Below are positions 63,582 to 64,000 of a stretch of 64,000 bases of DNA, one piece after another. This DNA comes from Synechococcus sp. JA-2-3B'a(2-13) (GTDB lineage: Bacteria; Cyanobacteriota; Cyanobacteriia; Thermostichales; Thermostichaceae). Within the stretch, counting starts at the first letter, position 1. Each line of letters starts with the position of its first letter. Below the pieces are notes generated by a model. That model did no database searches. It was not told the DNA's origin and saw only the letters and a program-made list of their open reading frames with translations. The translations under genes and the position numbers were made by a program. The stretch lies in NCBI RefSeq assembly GCF_000013225.1, contig NC_007776.1:1703001-1767000 (forward strand). The letters run 5' to 3'.

Positions 63582-63788
63582 TCAGCGACTGGCGCCAAAG
63601 CGAGACCGAATTGCCTTTAGGGTGGTGAAGCTGGCATCCGCGAACGCGATGCGAGCCTTGCAGAGTAACAGATTGCCGTTATCCACGGCAGTGTCTCTCA
63701 AGCTGGCCAAACCATCGCTGGCCTGCACCAGGGCACGGCGGCCCCAGCTAGAGAAATTTTTGCTGAGGGTGTTGATCAAGCGTTCCAT
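63582..63788 (-). CDS. small protein, function unknown
   Basis: 68 residues from ATG 63788 (MERLINTLSKNFSSWG); a longer frame to 63851 adds residues that look non-coding. Basic and Ala-rich, helical, with no signal peptide. Contains ALVQASDGLASLRDTAVDNGN and KARIAFADASFTTLKAIRSRFGASR. Converges on the ABC exporter gene. Looks like a real small gene by its codon use, but unrecognised. Confidence 0.5.
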   Translation of the reverse strand: MERLINTLSKNFSSWGRRALVQASDGLASLRDTAVDNGNLLLCKARIAFADASFTTLKAIRSRFGASR

Positions 63789-63894
63789 AGGGATTGGACA
63801 TTCCGCTCCTTGTCTTCCACCTAGCCTACTCCCCCAGCCGCAGGTATCCACAGAGGGCCATCAAGAAAATTGTTTGTTACAGATTGTTAAAAAC

Positions 63895-63924
63895 TTGCCG
63901 TCAAGCCGGCAGACTGGCTATGAT
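63895..63924 (+). promoter_or_regulatory. sigma-70-like promoter candidate
   Basis: TTGCCG at 63895-63900, an 18-bp spacer, and TATGAT at 63919-63924, 43 bp upstream of the ATG at 63967. The preceding 50 bp are AT-rich. Confidence 0.45.
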
Positions 63925-63966
63925 AGGCCCCAAGTTTGGCAAGCAATTCAAAGAAAGCGGTTAGCC

Positions 63967-64000
63967 ATGAATCATCGGCCAGAGGTAGTGGAAGGCACAG
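63967..64000 (+). CDS. start of a gene cut by the right edge
   Basis: ATG 63967 opens a frame reading MNHRPEVVEGT to the end of the window, downstream of a promoter-like pair of hexamers. Too short to identify. Confidence 0.4.
   Translation, partial: MNHRPEVVEGT

Overview
The window is GC-rich, densely coded bacterial DNA from a cyanobacterium. Cyanobacterial markers include a CPP1-like membrane chaperone, an acpP-fabF pair, a BlaI/M56 pair of the PetR/PetP type, multi-PAS phytochrome-less hybrid kinases and a TnpB element. The very frequent palindrome GGGATCCC (with many GGATCC variants) and the gene complement suggest a thermophilic hot-spring Synechococcus of the JA-3-3Ab / JA-2-3B'a(2-13) type. 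That species assignment is inferred from memory of those genomes, not searched.

Layout. 1-3.3 kb (minus strand): dusB (cut by the left edge), rpsR, rpmG, an RDD membrane protein and RNase Z. 3.4-9.4 kb: an IscA-type protein, then a hybrid kinase pair including a 1452-residue six-PAS phosphorelay kinase. 9.6-12.7 kb: a PacL-like P-type ATPase next to an IS200/IS605-like end remnant, and tRNA-Thr and tRNA-Tyr. 13-16.2 kb (plus): lysA, cdaA (c-di-AMP synthase), uppS. 16.3-26 kb (minus): CPP1-like protein, cysteine desulfurase, RodA, a 1569-residue TM2-containing membrane protein and an orphan RbsA-type ATPase. 26.1-31.4 kb (plus): prs and a HisKA_2 kinase/response-regulator pair. 31.4-38.9 kb: RlpA-like protein, purM, and a Gld-like ABC exporter operon ending in a DUF4340 protein. 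38.9-46.8 kb: UspA, M14 peptidase, ssb, rpsF, acpP-fabF with two small followers, queA, dcd and a CobO-like protein. 46.8-48.6 kb is an AT-rich gap with an IS5-family element and a gene remnant. 48.6-64 kb: NAGPA-domain protein, a 31-codon membrane microprotein, two dehydrogenases, a GAF protein with a truncated kinase end, gltX, a secreted protein, miaB, the BlaI/M56 pair, argB, a coiled-coil membrane protein, TnpB, an ABC exporter and a partial gene.

The most unusual signal is a dispersed family of about 25-bp repeats. They start GTTCGCG, end GCGGAGCACT, and have a sister form ending CGGAGTCC. At least thirteen recognisable copies lie at 21-24, 35-39, 46 and 53 kb. Most sit inside genes without breaking the frame, on both strands and in several frames. 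They add short peptides such as VRASGAEH or FAPAVRST to loops and termini. This resembles the behaviour of Rickettsia palindromic elements, and I know of no description of this particular family. Other notable items are a HAD-fold protein and a CobO-fold protein that have lost their catalytic motifs, a -1 frameshift transposase, and a solo tnpB with recognisable hairpin ends.
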